Assembly (NCBI GenBank): GCA_014529385.2
Contig: CM043945.1
Location: 153,265,741-153,329,740 of the forward strand
Source of the DNA: Adiantum capillus-veneris
Lineage: Eukaryota; Streptophyta; Polypodiopsida; Polypodiales; Pteridaceae
Length of the DNA stretch: 64,000 nucleotides
Reading direction: 5' to 3'
Below the pieces are notes generated by a model, which saw only the letters and a program-made list of their open reading frames with translations, was not told where the DNA came from and made no database searches. Made by a program: the position numbers and the translations under genes. Below are positions 47,621 through 59,130 of the stretch, in pieces; position 1 is the first letter of the stretch, and every line of letters begins with the position of its first letter.

Positions 47621-49129
47621 TTAATTAAGCAATGCATGCTTTAATGCCCAGTCAAAGCTTTGCCTGGCGCTGTATAACTGCTCATCAGTACTTGCCTTGC
47701 CATGATCCTCATCATAATTACTTTCTGCTGCTGCTACTGCTATGCTATTAATGTTGTTGCTGTTGGACTCACTTGGAGACACATCCAAATTGGCACTACA
47801 TGAGAAGCCCATCTTCCCATACAAAATCTGCATTGTATCCTCTATATTGCTCACTGACAATGGGTCTTCCCTCTCTCCTTGCCCCATTTGAAAAGACATC
47901 ACAGCGCCCTTTGCAACATCGTTCGCTTCTGCTCCTATAGACTGCTGCCATCGCAAGGTTGCATCGATATATTTGTTTGGCTCTGCCGAAGAGGCCGTCC
48001 CTGCCCGCAGTAGTATCCCTTCTGTTTGAGTACCATGCATCGAGTTATCTATGAAAGAAGCCCTCTGCCTCATATTCTCCATGCTCCTTTTATTGCCAAT
48101 AATCAGTGGATAACTGGCAGATCTGGATGGTGTACCATACAGTCTTCCTGTATTAGAGTCTGTTACTGAGGAATGACCATAGAGAGCCATCATATTGCTG
48201 GCACCCAAATTCATGCTCTGCGACAAGTCCAAGACACCTTGCTCATGTGCTTCTTGCGCCGTTATTCCAATGCCGGCTGCATTCCTATCTGATATGAAGC
48301 TAGAAATATGGACATCAGCCAGAGCATGTTGATCTGCCTGTGAAAAATTACATGAAGGACTTGAATGAAATATAGATTGACTGCTGCAGGTTGTGGGTTC
48401 GACCAATAGCTTTTGTGACGCTTTCGAGAGCGATGTTGGGTGATCTGAGCTTCCCCCACTACTACTGGGATGGGAGGATTGTGGAATATCCTCCTCTATA
48501 CTTTGATCCTGAGCATGTGCTGCATCATAGAGTGCGTGTGTATTTAGGGAATAATTACCATTAGGGAGACATGCTTGCATTCTCTGTTGATGTTGCAATG
48601 TTGCTACTTGTGACCTTAGTATATGATCAAGCTGGCCAAATCTATATTGACTGTGCATGTTCTTGTAATGTGTCATATTTTCAAGAGAGGATTTGTGATT
48701 CATGGCTTGCATATTGTGAGATGAAGGATGATCACTTAAAAGTGCAGCTGGTTGAGGCGCCGGTAATGCAGCAACTTGTGCGTGCGGCCGCCGATGGAAA
48801 GTTCCGAGTTGAGGGAGGGCCCTGATAGAGGGTTGGCAGTGAAGGAGGAGCCATTCAACTGCTTTACTAGGCTGCTCAAAGCCAAGCCTATCTTGCAGAT
48901 CATAGAAGCGGATTGCAGTGCCAACAGAAAGGCGGACACGCCGATCGCGTGGACCGCGTGAAGTGAACACTTTGCTGTGGCGATCCTTGCCGCCAGTTTG
49001 TCGGATGGTTCGTGCACCATTGCTTTCTTCTGTGTATTCACCGGACAGCATGGACTGCAAGGCCTCATAACTGCTTTCTTGACCAGCAGAGGCCCTTCCT
49101 CTAGTGATAGTTGCCCCCCTGGGTCTCAT
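47621..49129 (-). CDS. Class II TCP transcription factor (CIN-like), 502 aa, single exon
   Basis: The product is a DNA-binding regulator of the plant-specific TCP family, which controls cell proliferation and organ shape in the nucleus. The TCP domain occupies about residues 46-104. Its basic region is [21 protein letters not shown], then helix [18 protein letters not shown] and helix [25 protein letters not shown] plus the class II spacing of the basic region point to the CIN/CYC-TB1 class, and the [19 protein letters not shown] form fits CIN-like members. I see no clear Arg-rich R domain. The C-terminal 390 residues are Ser/Gln/Asn-rich, typical of TCP regulatory tails, and end with [11 protein letters not shown]. 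The start at 49129 was chosen because it leaves a normal ~45-residue leader before the TCP domain. The frame is intact with no introns needed, as usual for the family. Its neighbours are all transposon remnants. Confidence 0.93.
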   Translation of the reverse strand: MRPRGATITRGRASAGQESSYEALQSMLSGEYTEESNGARTIRQTGGKDRHSKVFTSRGPRDRRVRLSVGTAIRFYDLQDRLGFEQPSKAVEWLLLHCQPSIRALPQLGTFHRRPHAQVAALPAPQPAALLSDHPSSHNMQAMNHKSSLENMTHYKNMHSQYRFGQLDHILRSQVATLQHQQRMQACLPNGNYSLNTHALYDAAHAQDQSIEEDIPQSSHPSSSGGSSDHPTSLSKASQKLLVEPTTCSSQSIFHSSPSCNFSQADQHALADVHISSFISDRNAAGIGITAQEAHEQGVLDLSQSMNLGASNMMALYGHSSVTDSNTGRLYGTPSRSASYPLIIGNKRSMENMRQRASFIDNSMHGTQTEGILLRAGTASSAEPNKYIDATLRWQQSIGAEANDVAKGAVMSFQMGQGEREDPLSVSNIEDTMQILYGKMGFSCSANLDVSPSESNSNNINSIAVAAAESNYDEDHGKASTDEQLYSARQSFDWALKHALLN

Positions 49130-49316
49130 TCTGTATCTGCGTATGTATGGTGGGTGCTACTCCTGGCTATAACTCAATTTCTGTGGCAAGGCAGTAATGA
49201 GCACCGTGAGCAGTCTCAATAAATTATTAAAAGGAGCAAACCATGAACATTACTTGCTAAGCTAAGAAATAAATGCAGCAGACTACATTAAAAGAGAGGA
49301 GTAGGAGTATGGTCTG

Positions 49317-49374
<58 letters not shown>

Positions 49375-49890
49375 AAGTATATTGCAATTCCATTACCTTG
49401 TCTGTCTGCTACGATAATATTGAGACGTTCCTCAGAGAGCCTTAGCTTGAAAGTGTTATAAGGCTCTGGAGATGCAGAACAATATGCAGTATGACTCAAT
49501 CAGGTACGCAACAGGGTTTAGACATACAATAGAAAATGGTATACCTACTAGGCGCTCCACCTCTCTGACAAACGTAGAACTACTAATAAGGAATGTAAAA
49601 GGCTGCTGCTTTTTTAGAGAAGTCCAGAAATATCTAAGAATTCTAGTCCTTCTTGTGCGATATAATATGCAGTCTACTGTTTGCAGATGAATGAACGATT
49701 GAAAAGCTGCAACTTTATAATTCGTGCCCCCCCCCCCCCCCCCGGGCCTCTCTCTCTCTCTCTCTCTCTCGTCTCAAGCAGCCAAGTCCTAAGAAAATGT
49801 GTCATTGTAGCCGAATAATTGGCTCTAAACCGCCTAATAATGTGTCTCGTGTGTGCGTGCCACGGCAGGCGGGGCCGCTGGATGGGGAGG

Positions 49891-49932
<42 letters not shown>

Positions 49933-50060
49933 GGGATAGCAGCTGCATTCCGGCCAAAAAGCGAATGGCAGACGGTGCACGGGTGCAGTACCAGAAGGTT
50001 GTTCAGCTCATGACGATGACTTGCTGCGTCACCTCTACGCAAGAATATGTAGCTCGCTGA
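49130..50060 (-). promoter_or_regulatory. Upstream (5' leader/promoter) region of the TCP gene
   Basis: Contains a (CT)n(CA)n compound microsatellite at 49319-49375, a C-run at 49727-49743 adjoining (CT)n to 49770, and a (GA)n tract at 49889-49928. On the minus strand, transcribed toward the gene, these read as GA-rich or CT-rich tracts. CT/GA-rich tracts are common in plant 5' leaders. No TATA box could be assigned with confidence. The LINE 3' end at about 50070 sets an outer limit to the ancestral promoter unless it lies further away. Confidence 0.35.
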
Positions 50061-50069
50061 ACTTCGCTC

Positions 50070-52560
50070 TTTTTTTTTGAGAAAAGCACTTCGTAAATTA
50101 AAAAAACAAAGAGGAAAATACAAGAACCCCTAAGGAAGGATAAGAGTAATCCTGACCAGCAATTAGGGTGGAAAGAAAATACATTAAAAAAAAAAGAGAT
50201 ACTGCTATTGAGTATCAATTACATTCCTGAGGGCTCATAAAAGGAGAAAATGATAGTCTTTCGATCTCAAGAGGGCTTTTCGCAGATCCTTGACTTCCAT
50301 TACTGTAGCATCACTAATCATACCATAAATTTCCTTCATAACTCCAATAACGGTGATAGTCAGGGAAACTGCGTATGAGGAGTGAGCATGATCAAAGAGG
50401 ACTTTGTTTCTTTTGAGCCAGACCTGTCATAATAGGGCACCCCTAAGGTCCATAGAGGCACATAAAAAAGACTACATTCCCCCAATAACAAGGACCTTCA
50501 GTTCAACGTTGAGGCCTCAACACTCGAGACCTTTTGAATCTCTGATTTAAACAACATGTTAAATTTGCATTGTACAAATAGGTGGACAAGAGATTCTTCA
50601 TGACACTTACACTTGGAGCAAATTCCATGTGATACCCCAATACTCTTGGCTTTTGTACCTAACCAGATACCTAGGTGGAGGATTACCCACGTGAGATAGC
50701 TGTGTTTTATGGCAAGAGGCTATGCCCAAATACACTCAAACCTGTATTTGCATTTCATGGCATTCTAGGATAAACCCCATTTATGATTGAGCTTTCTGAC
50801 TAAGATTGGATCCATAATGGTGTCAGAAGTTTTAGACAAATAGATATTATCACAAATCTGAGAAAGAGAGGTAAGTTGTCCTTTGGCACATCTCTACAAC
50901 CAGCCCTCAAATCTTTGACACCTTTCTGAGACCAAAGTTGTATAGCCTTGAGTGACTTGGCATTTTTGGATGAGCTCATATTTAGTTAGCCAATTTCCAT
51001 CTTTATATGCATCTTTCCAAAATTTGATTCCTACTTTAAACACTTCTAAGCCCTCCTTGATAGCTTCCAGCCTTTTGAACGGCCAAACCATCCAAACCAT
51101 ATGGAATCTTGAAGCCAAAATGGACTTGAAAATTCCACGATTTTGGGGGGAGAGCACCTAGACTTTTGATTATTTCATGCATTTGAGAACCTACAAACAA
51201 GATCAGACTTTCTAAGGGTGAAGTTAGCCCTTGAAATTAAAATCTCTAAGCTTGTCATGATAGACCAAACCAAGCTTTGTAACCTTTCAGATGGAACAGA
51301 TTATTTTGATTTCGATGAGAACAACCCAAAAGTCAGAGAAGGAGGACCCCATGATCCATTTATTGGCTAATTTGTTTGAGAGGTGTTGAAGATCAAAGAT
51401 CTCCAAACCTCCTTGTTCTTTAGGTTTGCAACAAGTCTACCAAGACACTTTGAAATTTTGTTTGTCTCCTTTGAACCTCCCTAGAGAAACCTTCTTGCTA
51501 GAGTAAAATTTTGTTCAATTGATATTGGGAAGGAGACCAACAAGACAAAGAAAAGACCAAAGTAGACAATAAGTAGTGGTTAAAAACAAAAACTCTTGCA
51601 GAAATGTTAGGTTGATGGTTTTGTCGAGAAAGAGTTTTTTTCTAAATATTTCGAGTATCCAATTCTATCTTGGTTGAAAGAGACATTAAAGGCCATTAAT
51701 AAAACATGGCAGTGGGCCTCTGCAATAGCTTTGCATCGAGACTATATATACACTGATTGCACGACATGGACCTTTTGAAATCTTATAACTTGTTTTAGCA
51801 TGGTTGATAACAAAACGACTGGCCCAAATAGTAAATGTTAAGGCAACCAAAAACTCTCAACAGACTGGAAGTCATTCTTCACTAATACATTAGTGTCATC
51901 AACAAACTACTGCAAACATAACTGCTCAACAGAATTAGAGATGTCAAAATCTTTTAATTTCCCTTGTTGTATATAATTTCCCTTGTTCTATATTATCTTT
52001 GATAAGCCAGTCCAAGGCATCAAAAGAGATTGCATACAATAAAGGATCAAAGGACAACCCTGTCTAATGGATTTGTCAATGGCGATAGCTTTTGTAAGAA
52101 TTCCATTAACAGACATTCTCGCAAATGCACTACCAGATATAATGTGAACAAATTCGATAAAAAACTTGCCTGGCCTCGTGTCATATAACCTTTGCAATAC
52201 CCATTTTATCCTATTATGAGCGTTGTCAAAATCAATTTTGAAGAAGATAAAATCCTCCTCAGTTTCCTCTACATATTCCATTCATTCCCATAGTGCAATT
52301 ACTGCATCAAGAATAAACCTCCCCTTAATAAAGTCCTTTTGTCCTTTCAAGGTAAATTGATTTATAAGGGGGCTAAGTCTTCTAGATAAGGACATGGAGA
52401 AGATCTTGTGCACAGAATTCAGACATGCGATTGGCCTCAAATTAAATAAATCATCCTTGAGCCTTTCTTATGAATTAACTTCACTACTTTGCCTCTTGTT
52501 CAGTTGTAGCCATTCCCTAGTGTAAACTACCTGAAGAGCTATGGTTGTAAGTGAAGCCAT
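50070..52560 (-). mobile_element. L1-type LINE, 5'-truncated, RT and zf-RVT remnants, poly(A) at 50071-50078
   Basis: Read on the minus strand it gives an RT N-terminal block (FNLRPIACLNSVHKIFS, then KGQKDFIKGRFILDA), RT motifs in the 52281-51988 ORF (FFKIDFDNAHNRIKW; SIRQGCPL), a FVDDTNVLV segment corresponding to the catalytic xADD box with V for A, and near 50.6-50.7 kb a zinc-binding zf-RVT block (CSKCKCHEESLVHLF). The 3' end reads TTTTCTC followed by an A run at 50078-50071. Stops and frameshifts are frequent. The endonuclease domain and ORF1 are absent, as in 5'-truncated insertions. Flanking duplications were not found. Confidence 0.8.
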
Positions 52561-52569
52561 TGTTTTGTG

Positions 52570-52750
52570 GTGTGCAAAATCTAATCTTAAATCTAAACCT
52601 AAGCTCTCATAACTAACTATCACTAAATGTCCATAACTATGCTCTGAACCTTAAATATAGAGCTAAATCCTAAACATAAACAAAGCTCTAACATTATATC
52701 TAAACCTAAACGCTAACTTAAATAAAAAAACTAAATCCTAAACCTATGAT
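52570..52750. repeat. Degenerate telomere-like CCTAAA-type repeats
   Basis: Blocks such as CTAAACCTAAG, CTAAATCCTAAACAT, CTAAACCTAAACGC and CTAAATCCTAAACCTA recur irregularly for about 180 bp. They resemble the plant telomere unit CCCTAAA with one or two changes per unit. Confidence 0.45.
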
Positions 52751-52794
52751 TATGTCTCTCTATCTCACTTTCTCTCTCTCTTAATCTATATATG

Positions 52795-52974
52795 TCATAG
52801 TTACAGTGAATGGCAATTTTCACGTCTCCGTTCCCCGTTTCCATTCCAATTTCCCGTTCTGAATCCCCATTCCATGTTTCAGATGTGAGTGTCTAGCTGT
52901 AACATGGAATGGCATTTTGTGCTCGTTGTCATGCCCTCTTTCGCAATCTGATTTCTCATTTCGGGTAACTATGA
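52795..52974. mobile_element. 180-bp MITE with 10-bp inverted termini and 6-bp flanking repeat TATATG
   Basis: Left end TCATAGTTAC (52795-52804) and right end GTAACTATGA (52965-52974) are perfect inverse complements. TATATG lies directly outside both ends (52789-52794 and 52975-52980). The interior is non-coding and contains two similar GAATGGCA(A)TTTT blocks. A 6-bp duplication does not match the usual plant superfamilies, and the AT-rich flank could arise by chance. Confidence 0.5.
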
Positions 52975-53055
52975 TATATGTTTCTGTATCTCTCATTCTC
53001 TCTCTTTCTTTCTCCTAGTTTCTCTCTCTTAATGTATGTGTATTTGTGTCTATGT

Positions 53056-53108
<53 letters not shown>

Positions 53109-53387
53109 CTAAAGATATATTAGTTGATAGAGCCATTGAGCTCGCGAGAGCTAGACGTCGACGACATTGATCGAAGGTTCATCAGGGGATCATGACTACT
53201 CTAGCGCAATATGAAAGACGCACAGTATGTCTATTTAAAAAGACGGACATTGACGAAGCTCTTCACCAATCGTTGCACTACTTTCTCAGACAATGCAGAT
53301 ATTAGATTAGACCCACAAGGAGTTTATCAGATTGGTCTCATAAATCATTTTGACATTTTGAAGACGTTTAATATAATGTTTCATTTC

Positions 53388-53443
<56 letters not shown>

Positions 53444-53457
53444 ATGTTTCTCTTTCT

Positions 53458-53497
<40 letters not shown>

Positions 53498-53581
53498 ATG
53501 TTTCTCTTTCTTTATCTCTCTCTCTCTCTCTCTCAATGTGTGTGTGTGTGTGTGTGTTCTTTGTTTATGCATGTGTGTGAA

Positions 53582-53657
<76 letters not shown>

Positions 53658-53660
53658 GTG
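53056..53660. repeat. Long compound microsatellite tract (CT, TG, CA) with inverted CA/TG arms
   Basis: (CT)n at 53056-53104. From 53390 come (CT)n tracts with two tandem copies of a TTTCTCTATGTTTCTCTTTC interruption, then (TG)n at about 53537-53557, (CT)n at 53585-53616 and (CA)n at 53617-53655. The CA tract is followed directly by ATG and (TG)n to about 53669, giving a CA/TG inverted repeat. The 237-codon ORF across this tract is an artefact of the repeats. Confidence 0.9.
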
Positions 53661-53799
53661 TGTGTGTGTGGGAGAGATAAAGAAAGAGGAGAAGGGAACA
53701 TTAGAGAGATGATAGGGAGGGAGCAATCATGGCTCTCCCTCCTCTCCTCGTGTATTTGTATTTGTGTGAGAGAAGAAAGAGAGGGACGCGGATATACCT

Positions 53800-54019
53800 A
53801 TATCGCAAGAGTGTCGAAACTTAGATCTATAGATCTGAGTTTTTGGCGCTCGCGGAATTTTTTTTACAGCGTCGGAGTTGTTATAGCCGTCGCTATGAGC
53901 GTCTCTATACAACAAAGACTATAGCGACGTTCATAGCGACGCCTACAGAGATGCCGTGAATTTTTCACATTTGAGTGTCACACTAATAGCATCGCTATAT
54001 TGCAAAACCTCTTGTAGTG
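53800..54019. mobile_element. Right terminus of a second CACTA element with GCGACG subterminal repeats
   Basis: Ends GCAAAACCTCTTGTAGTG at 54019; read inward this is CACTACAAGAGG, very close to the common plant CACTA terminus. Inside are inverted and direct copies of TAGCGACG (53886-53950), the expected subterminal repeats. No transposase coding sequence or left end was identified, so it may be a non-autonomous or truncated element. Confidence 0.7.
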
Positions 54020-54089
54020 TTTAACACAATCTTGTTTGGAACGGCATGCAAATTCATGGATAAAATAGCTAATTATGAAACATATTCCA

Positions 54090-54700
54090 CCACAGGTACA
54101 CTATTTCTATGAGATTTACGCAAACTTGGTATTGGTATTTGTAGATAGACGGTCTAAACTGTATATGGTTGATTCAATCAAATTCATTCTTTAACCAAGT
54201 TGGTTGATCACAATATGTATAGCTTTTATGGATTGCACCACAATTTGAGTAATTGAGCACCCACATTTCCTAGTGATTCTTGGAGGACTGTTTGTAAACG
54301 GTTGGGAAGAGAACAACAAAAAATACATACTACCACTCATCTAAAGGCAAATGGGTAGTTGGTATGTATGTATTTATCTATAGCTAAAGGATATGCTAAG
54401 AGCATACGTTAGTGAGAAGCAACCCAACTAGCAAAGGTTACCTTTCTAGTTTGGAAATCTGCTCACATGCACAGCAACCCAACTAGCAAAGGTTACCTTT
54501 CTAGTTTGGAATCTGCTCATCATGATGCAAAGCATGTTGCAACTAGGTTTAGTCCTTGCATAATATTGTCAAGTTTTCAACCTTGACCATCATTTCTAAT
54601 GAGGTAGCCTATTACTAAGAAACGATAGCAAGTCAAGGACTTGGTACATTAGAAGAATTATGGACTTTGCATGGGCCTCGTGAGGAATCCTAATTTTTAG
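54090..54700 (+). pseudogene. Highly decayed Gypsy integrase fragment with a 54-bp tandem duplication
   Basis: Scattered segments match the integrase of the first Gypsy element: DRRSKLYMVDSIKF, a WRTVCKRLG-like piece, MLRAYVSEKQPN, and KHVATRFSP with FQP. Stops and deletions are dense. A block beginning AGCAACCCAACTAGCAAAGG occurs at about 54418 and again at about 54472. The 3' end of the same element may be the chromodomain/LTR remnant at 58820-59100. Confidence 0.6.
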
Positions 54701-54941
54701 GAATCAACGCTAATGTTGTGCATTCAAGAAGCTAGTTTTGAGTAGGCTTTTCTAGTCCTTTTTTTAAAGACACATGTAGGATGTGGACCTAGGAGGCCAC
54801 TTTCTCTCTCTAGCTTTTTGAAAGTGAAGGGAGTAAAGGGCTGTGGCCACATTAGCAAAAACTTGGGTCACTCAGGGTTAAAGTTTTTTTTTTTCAAAAC
54901 AGTCATTTTTTTTTTAGTTTTGACTTAAAATCCCTCCCCCC

Positions 54942-54978
<37 letters not shown>

Positions 54979-55043
54979 CAAAAAAATCATTTTTGACCTT
55001 TTTTTTCACCTACGATCACTAAAAATCTACTTTCTCAAAATCC

Positions 55044-55074
<31 letters not shown>

Positions 55075-58000
55075 AAAAAAAAACCTTTGTTCTCTCCTCA
55101 TCCTCCCTCATCTCTCACTCTCCTCTCCCTCCTGCCCCCTTCTCTCCTCCTCCACCTCTCCCTCTCCCCCCCTACCTCCTTCTCTCTTCCCATCTCCCTC
55201 CCTCTCCCTTCCCCCCCTCTTTCTTTTCATCCTTTGCTTCCTCATGCAACAATTTCCCTGGTGCTCGAGGACATCACAAATCATGTGCCTCCACCAGCAT
55301 GTACTCCACACACCAAAAGCGTACCTATTCGCTTGCCCATGACATTTGCACCAAAGGCTGCACATCAGGGTGAGCAAAGGACATCACACGAACGACGTAC
55401 CACTGGTGAGAGGAATGTTGACATTTGGGTGGATGGCCGTTTGTACCCTTACGATCCTATAAGTGGCTTCTATCCATCCTTTAATAGCCTTTCAAGGACG
55501 TACTAATCAGCCATAGAGTTATCCCTATTTGGGTGTTTGGTGCGCCCTTGTGGCGACCCCCTTTTTTGCAATATTTTTTTCCATTATCTACAGTCCAAGA
55601 CTCTTACAAGGCACAGATCTTGTATAAATTCAAGTGTTATATGGAGAACCCCAATGTTGGCTCTAGCAGAGGGGAGAGTACAATGCATGAAGAATATAAT
55701 CAAGCATAATTTGTGCATTTAACAAGATAGAGAGTATTTCACTATTTTTGAGAAGGTAAAAATTTACATCATTTACTCGGGGAGCCCATCATTTTATTAG
55801 CCGTTTCCTAGAGTCTCTCTTGCGCATAAGACGACTCTCCATCTAGAAGGGAGTGCGCTACTGCTTGAGGGTCAGTTGAGCCAACAGAAACATGTATTCC
55901 TATCTGGGCAAGCACCTTGCCCTTGAAGCTCCTCTTCTAATTGTGTCCTCGAGGAAGAGGGTAACTTGTGACAAAGGGGTGGATGTGAGTGAAGATGGAG
56001 AGGCTGTGGAGGCATGCATATCTAGTATGGAGTATAAACAGAAAGTGGAAGAGCTCAAGGGTTGCAATAGTGAAAAGCTAGAATGAGTTGTCTAGGGACC
56101 CCTTTTATAATGGTTCCTTGTTTAAAGAAGACACTTTTTCATTAAAGAAAAACACTTCAAAAAAGGGTACTTTTATTAAAAATGGACTTTTATCTTATTG
56201 TGACGCGTAGGTTTCAATAATTATTAAAAGTGGTAATGAAACAAGTTGTACACAAGACCGCTATTGTAGAATGAAAAATCATATTTAAAGTCTAAAATTT
56301 TCCGAAGCAATGAAAAATGATTACAGAGGGGATTGTTTCCAAAAATGCAAGAGTTACAAAGCTATAATAGTGAAGAATAGTTCCATCCATGTCCCAATCC
56401 TCCTGGAAGTTCATTTTGTCTTCCATTCTCTTTCCAATCTCCAGAAATTCTCAACAATAAGTAGGCAATGATAGTCAAAATTTGATGGAGTGAAAATTTG
56501 GTGGAAGGATACTCACCTTGTGACCTTTTAGACAAAATTGTGCTTGTTGAAGGTCCTCAAAAACCATAATGGCCAAATGTTCTCACACATTGTTGAGGGT
56601 CCAATGCTTGTTCACTTGGACAGGCTCCAAAGAATCATTGGGCATCCTCACTATAATGTCAAAGCTTGCAATAGCGCCATCTACACATTGTAAGGGAGTC
56701 CACACTCCAAGCTTTCACATCCAACGATCATAGTGAAATCGTATGTACAAGGACATGCAGGATTTTAAATAGCACATCCCAATACCTAATACTCCAACCT
56801 TACAATTGTACATATCCCCATTGTGCATGCCATCAACAAAACTCCATCCTCTTCTAAAAGCCTCCCTTAATCATCATAATGCACATCTTACATACAAAGC
56901 ATTGTGGTAGTCTCCACAAATCCAAACTCTTTGGAGATATGCACAAAAAAATGAGTAGGCAAACACCAACTTAACCCCACAAACCTAGAAGCTTTAGAAT
57001 GCTTCAAGGAGGTTTGGACATCTATTACCATCTTTTTCTTGGAAGATGCTACTGACCATAAATCTGGATGTGGCCACTCCATACTTAATAAGAAAGATGC
57101 GTTGATGCGTTCAAGCTTCTCATACCCTTGTATAGAAGTGAGGATAGAAAAAAAATATTCTTTGAACTATTTTGGTTGAGCAAAGGTGTGCAAAAATTGT
57201 TGCTCCAAGATTCTCATGTACATCATTGAATGTGCCAGAGAGGCTATGAAGTGGCTGCTTCTCCACCAATGTGGATGGAAATATGAATGCAAAATCATGG
57301 AAAATCATAATTATGAAGCCATAAAAACATTCCACTATGACCACACGCAGCTTTGTATTCTCAAAACACATACTTACAATGTGTTGGGAATCCATGTGTT
57401 TGTTGCAATTGCATGCTTGACATTGAGAAAAGATGTTGCATGGTGGCTATGGTCCCCTTGTCCTTACGACTCTTGAAGCCATGGAGCTTTCCTTTCCCAT
57501 GATGAGCCAAGTTTGCATGGTTTCAAACATGGTGAGGGCCAATAGCAGATGGCTGCATGTATATTCAAGCACGTTTGGTGAATTCTTGTGGCACCCACTC
57601 ACCATGTAAACCTCTTGTGTTGTGGCATGTAAGTGATATGACCTCATCCATTGGCTGCCTTTGCGGAGTAGAGATGGCCATGGGTGAGCAACAAAAATTA
57701 CGAGGAGGAGGAGGACCTTGCTTGTTGCTACAATGCAGGTGGGAGAAAGGGAATGAGATTTCTTGGTGTGCCAATGGGAGGTGGTAGTGATAGAGGAGGG
57801 GAGGAGCATGGTGGCAATAGAGGTAGGAGAATGTGGATGATCCTTTCTTGGTGTGGCAATGGGAGGTGGGACGAGAGGAGAGAGGAGAGTCCTTGCTGCA
57901 ACAATGGAGATAATAGTAGAGAGAGTATTGGAGTAGATGGTGAGTATAATGGTTGCAACCAAGCAGGCTTGGAAAAGGGGTTCTTGAGAGAGAAATCACT

Positions 58001-58500
58001 TTTTAGAAATGGAAATAGCTTTGGGGGGCTTTGGATAATAGTTTTTGCAAAATTTTGAATTCTCGGATTTTTGGTGCACATTTTGACTTTTCGAGGTCAA
58101 AAAATACTTTTTTGACCATAAAATAGGTTTTGGGGGGTTCAAAGAAGATGTGATTTTTAAGAAGATAAGATTTTATTTTTGAGAGATTTGAAACATTTCA
58201 AACTTTTGGGGTTTTTTCAAAACCAAGTAAAAAAGGAGGGAAACTTGGAGGTTCCAACTTGCCCCCCCCCCCACCCCTCCCCCCTTCTAGGTAAGAGGCC
58301 ATTAAGAAGTGTAAGACTACTTTTCCCCCCTACTTTTTTGAGGGTATGTAGTGTGTCCACCACCCTCTTCTCATGGCCTCTAGTTAACCTTAATCCCAAA
58401 GGGTCCCTAGAGGGTTCATAGTTTTCCTAGGGTCCCTAGAGGGTTCATATTTTTCCTAATGCGTTGTTGATGACCTATGTAAGCATATTACTTTCATGGA
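54701..58500. other. No recognised gene; homopolymer and microsatellite tracts
   Basis: (AT)n at 54955-54978, a C-run at about 55042-55064 and an A-run at 55065-55083. CT-rich sequence follows. The ORF 55087-55506 plus begins in that CT-rich part and its tail (NVDIWVDGRLYPYDP) is unassigned. 55892-56086 plus (MYSYLGKHLALEAPL) is also unassigned. GA/GGT-rich imperfect repeats (GGCAATGGGAGGTGG type) at 57.73-57.96 kb produce several overlapping frames on both strands that I do not take as genes. The segment seems to split a Gypsy remnant, so it may itself be an insertion. Confidence 0.4.
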
Positions 58501-58507
58501 CAATTGG

Positions 58508-58771
58508 GATGAGGTATTCTTGCTTGTTCTTGTACCTTCAAACAGTTTGAAACATGGTTATGCATTTTGACACCTCTTATTTGTGGTAACTCATTTCTTG
58601 TACTCAACCGAGTTATACATTGTGTCTGCACACTATTGCGATGAGGTATTCCTCCTTGTCCTGTACCTTTAGAAAGTTTGAAACATGGTTATGCATTTTG
58701 ACACCTCTTAGTTGTGGTAACTCATTTTTAGTACTCAAATGAGTTATACATTGTGTCTGCACACTATTGTA
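58508..58771. repeat. 132-bp tandem duplication
   Basis: Two adjacent units begin GATGAGGTATTC at 58508 and 58640 and share AAACATGGTTATGCATTTTG and ATACATTGTGTCTGCACAC. They differ at only a few positions. No function is indicated. Confidence 0.85.
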
Positions 58772-58819
58772 TTTGTCCAATTTTGGATACAAGCAATTGA
58801 AAAAGGAAAACAATTTGGA

Positions 58820-59130
58820 AAATCAAGATGCTTCTCTTTGTTTCATTGAACCTCCTATAGTGCCAATTATCAATGAGTCAATGGATACTTGGCCCAACTG
58901 AGGGATGCCACTGTGGAAAACATTAGTGCTCTTAACGAGACATCACCACTTGTGTTTTTTAGGAAAAAAATTCTTCTCCAAGGGGGGAGTAATGTTAGGC
59001 CAAGGGACAAAACTCACATGCGATCTAGGGGTGCTATAATTAGCAAGCTAAGAGCCTATATATGGTAAGGTTGGGTAGAGACTTGCATGTGCAGTTACCT
59101 AGTGTCTTAGATTGTTTTTGAGGGGAGAGG
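58820..59130 (+). pseudogene. 3' end of a third Gypsy element: chromodomain tail, polypurine tract and LTR start
   Basis: FIEPPIVPI then WENISALNETSPLVF-like codons parallel the chromodomain tail of the first element. They are followed by CCAAGGGGGGAGTAA (58979-58993) and TGTTAGGCCAAGGGAC, which begins like the 90-bp LTRs (TGTCAGGCCAAGGG). The LTR end was not fixed. It resembles the first family only in its first ~14 bp, so it is a related but distinct family. Confidence 0.65.

Noticed and set aside
49044-49064. Seed-like match to miR319 (TGGACTG on the plus strand, so CAGTCCA in the TCP transcript)
   Set aside because: Only seven contiguous bases pair, followed by a mismatch or bulge. It lies upstream of the TCP domain, whereas known miR319 sites are downstream. 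Plant miRNA targets need far more pairing.
53211-53924. 237-codon plus-strand ORF and its minus-strand counterparts
   Set aside because: They are Ser-Leu, Thr-His and Arg-Glu repeats produced by reading through CT and CA microsatellites.
55087-55506. 139-codon plus-strand ORF
   Set aside because: The first half is CT-rich low complexity and the second half has no recognisable domain. Not enough support for a gene.
57447-58081. Overlapping Pro/Ser/Thr/His-rich frames on the minus strand and Gly-rich frames on the plus strand
   Set aside because: Three frames are open together in an imperfect GGT/GA repeat, which indicates composition bias, not coding.
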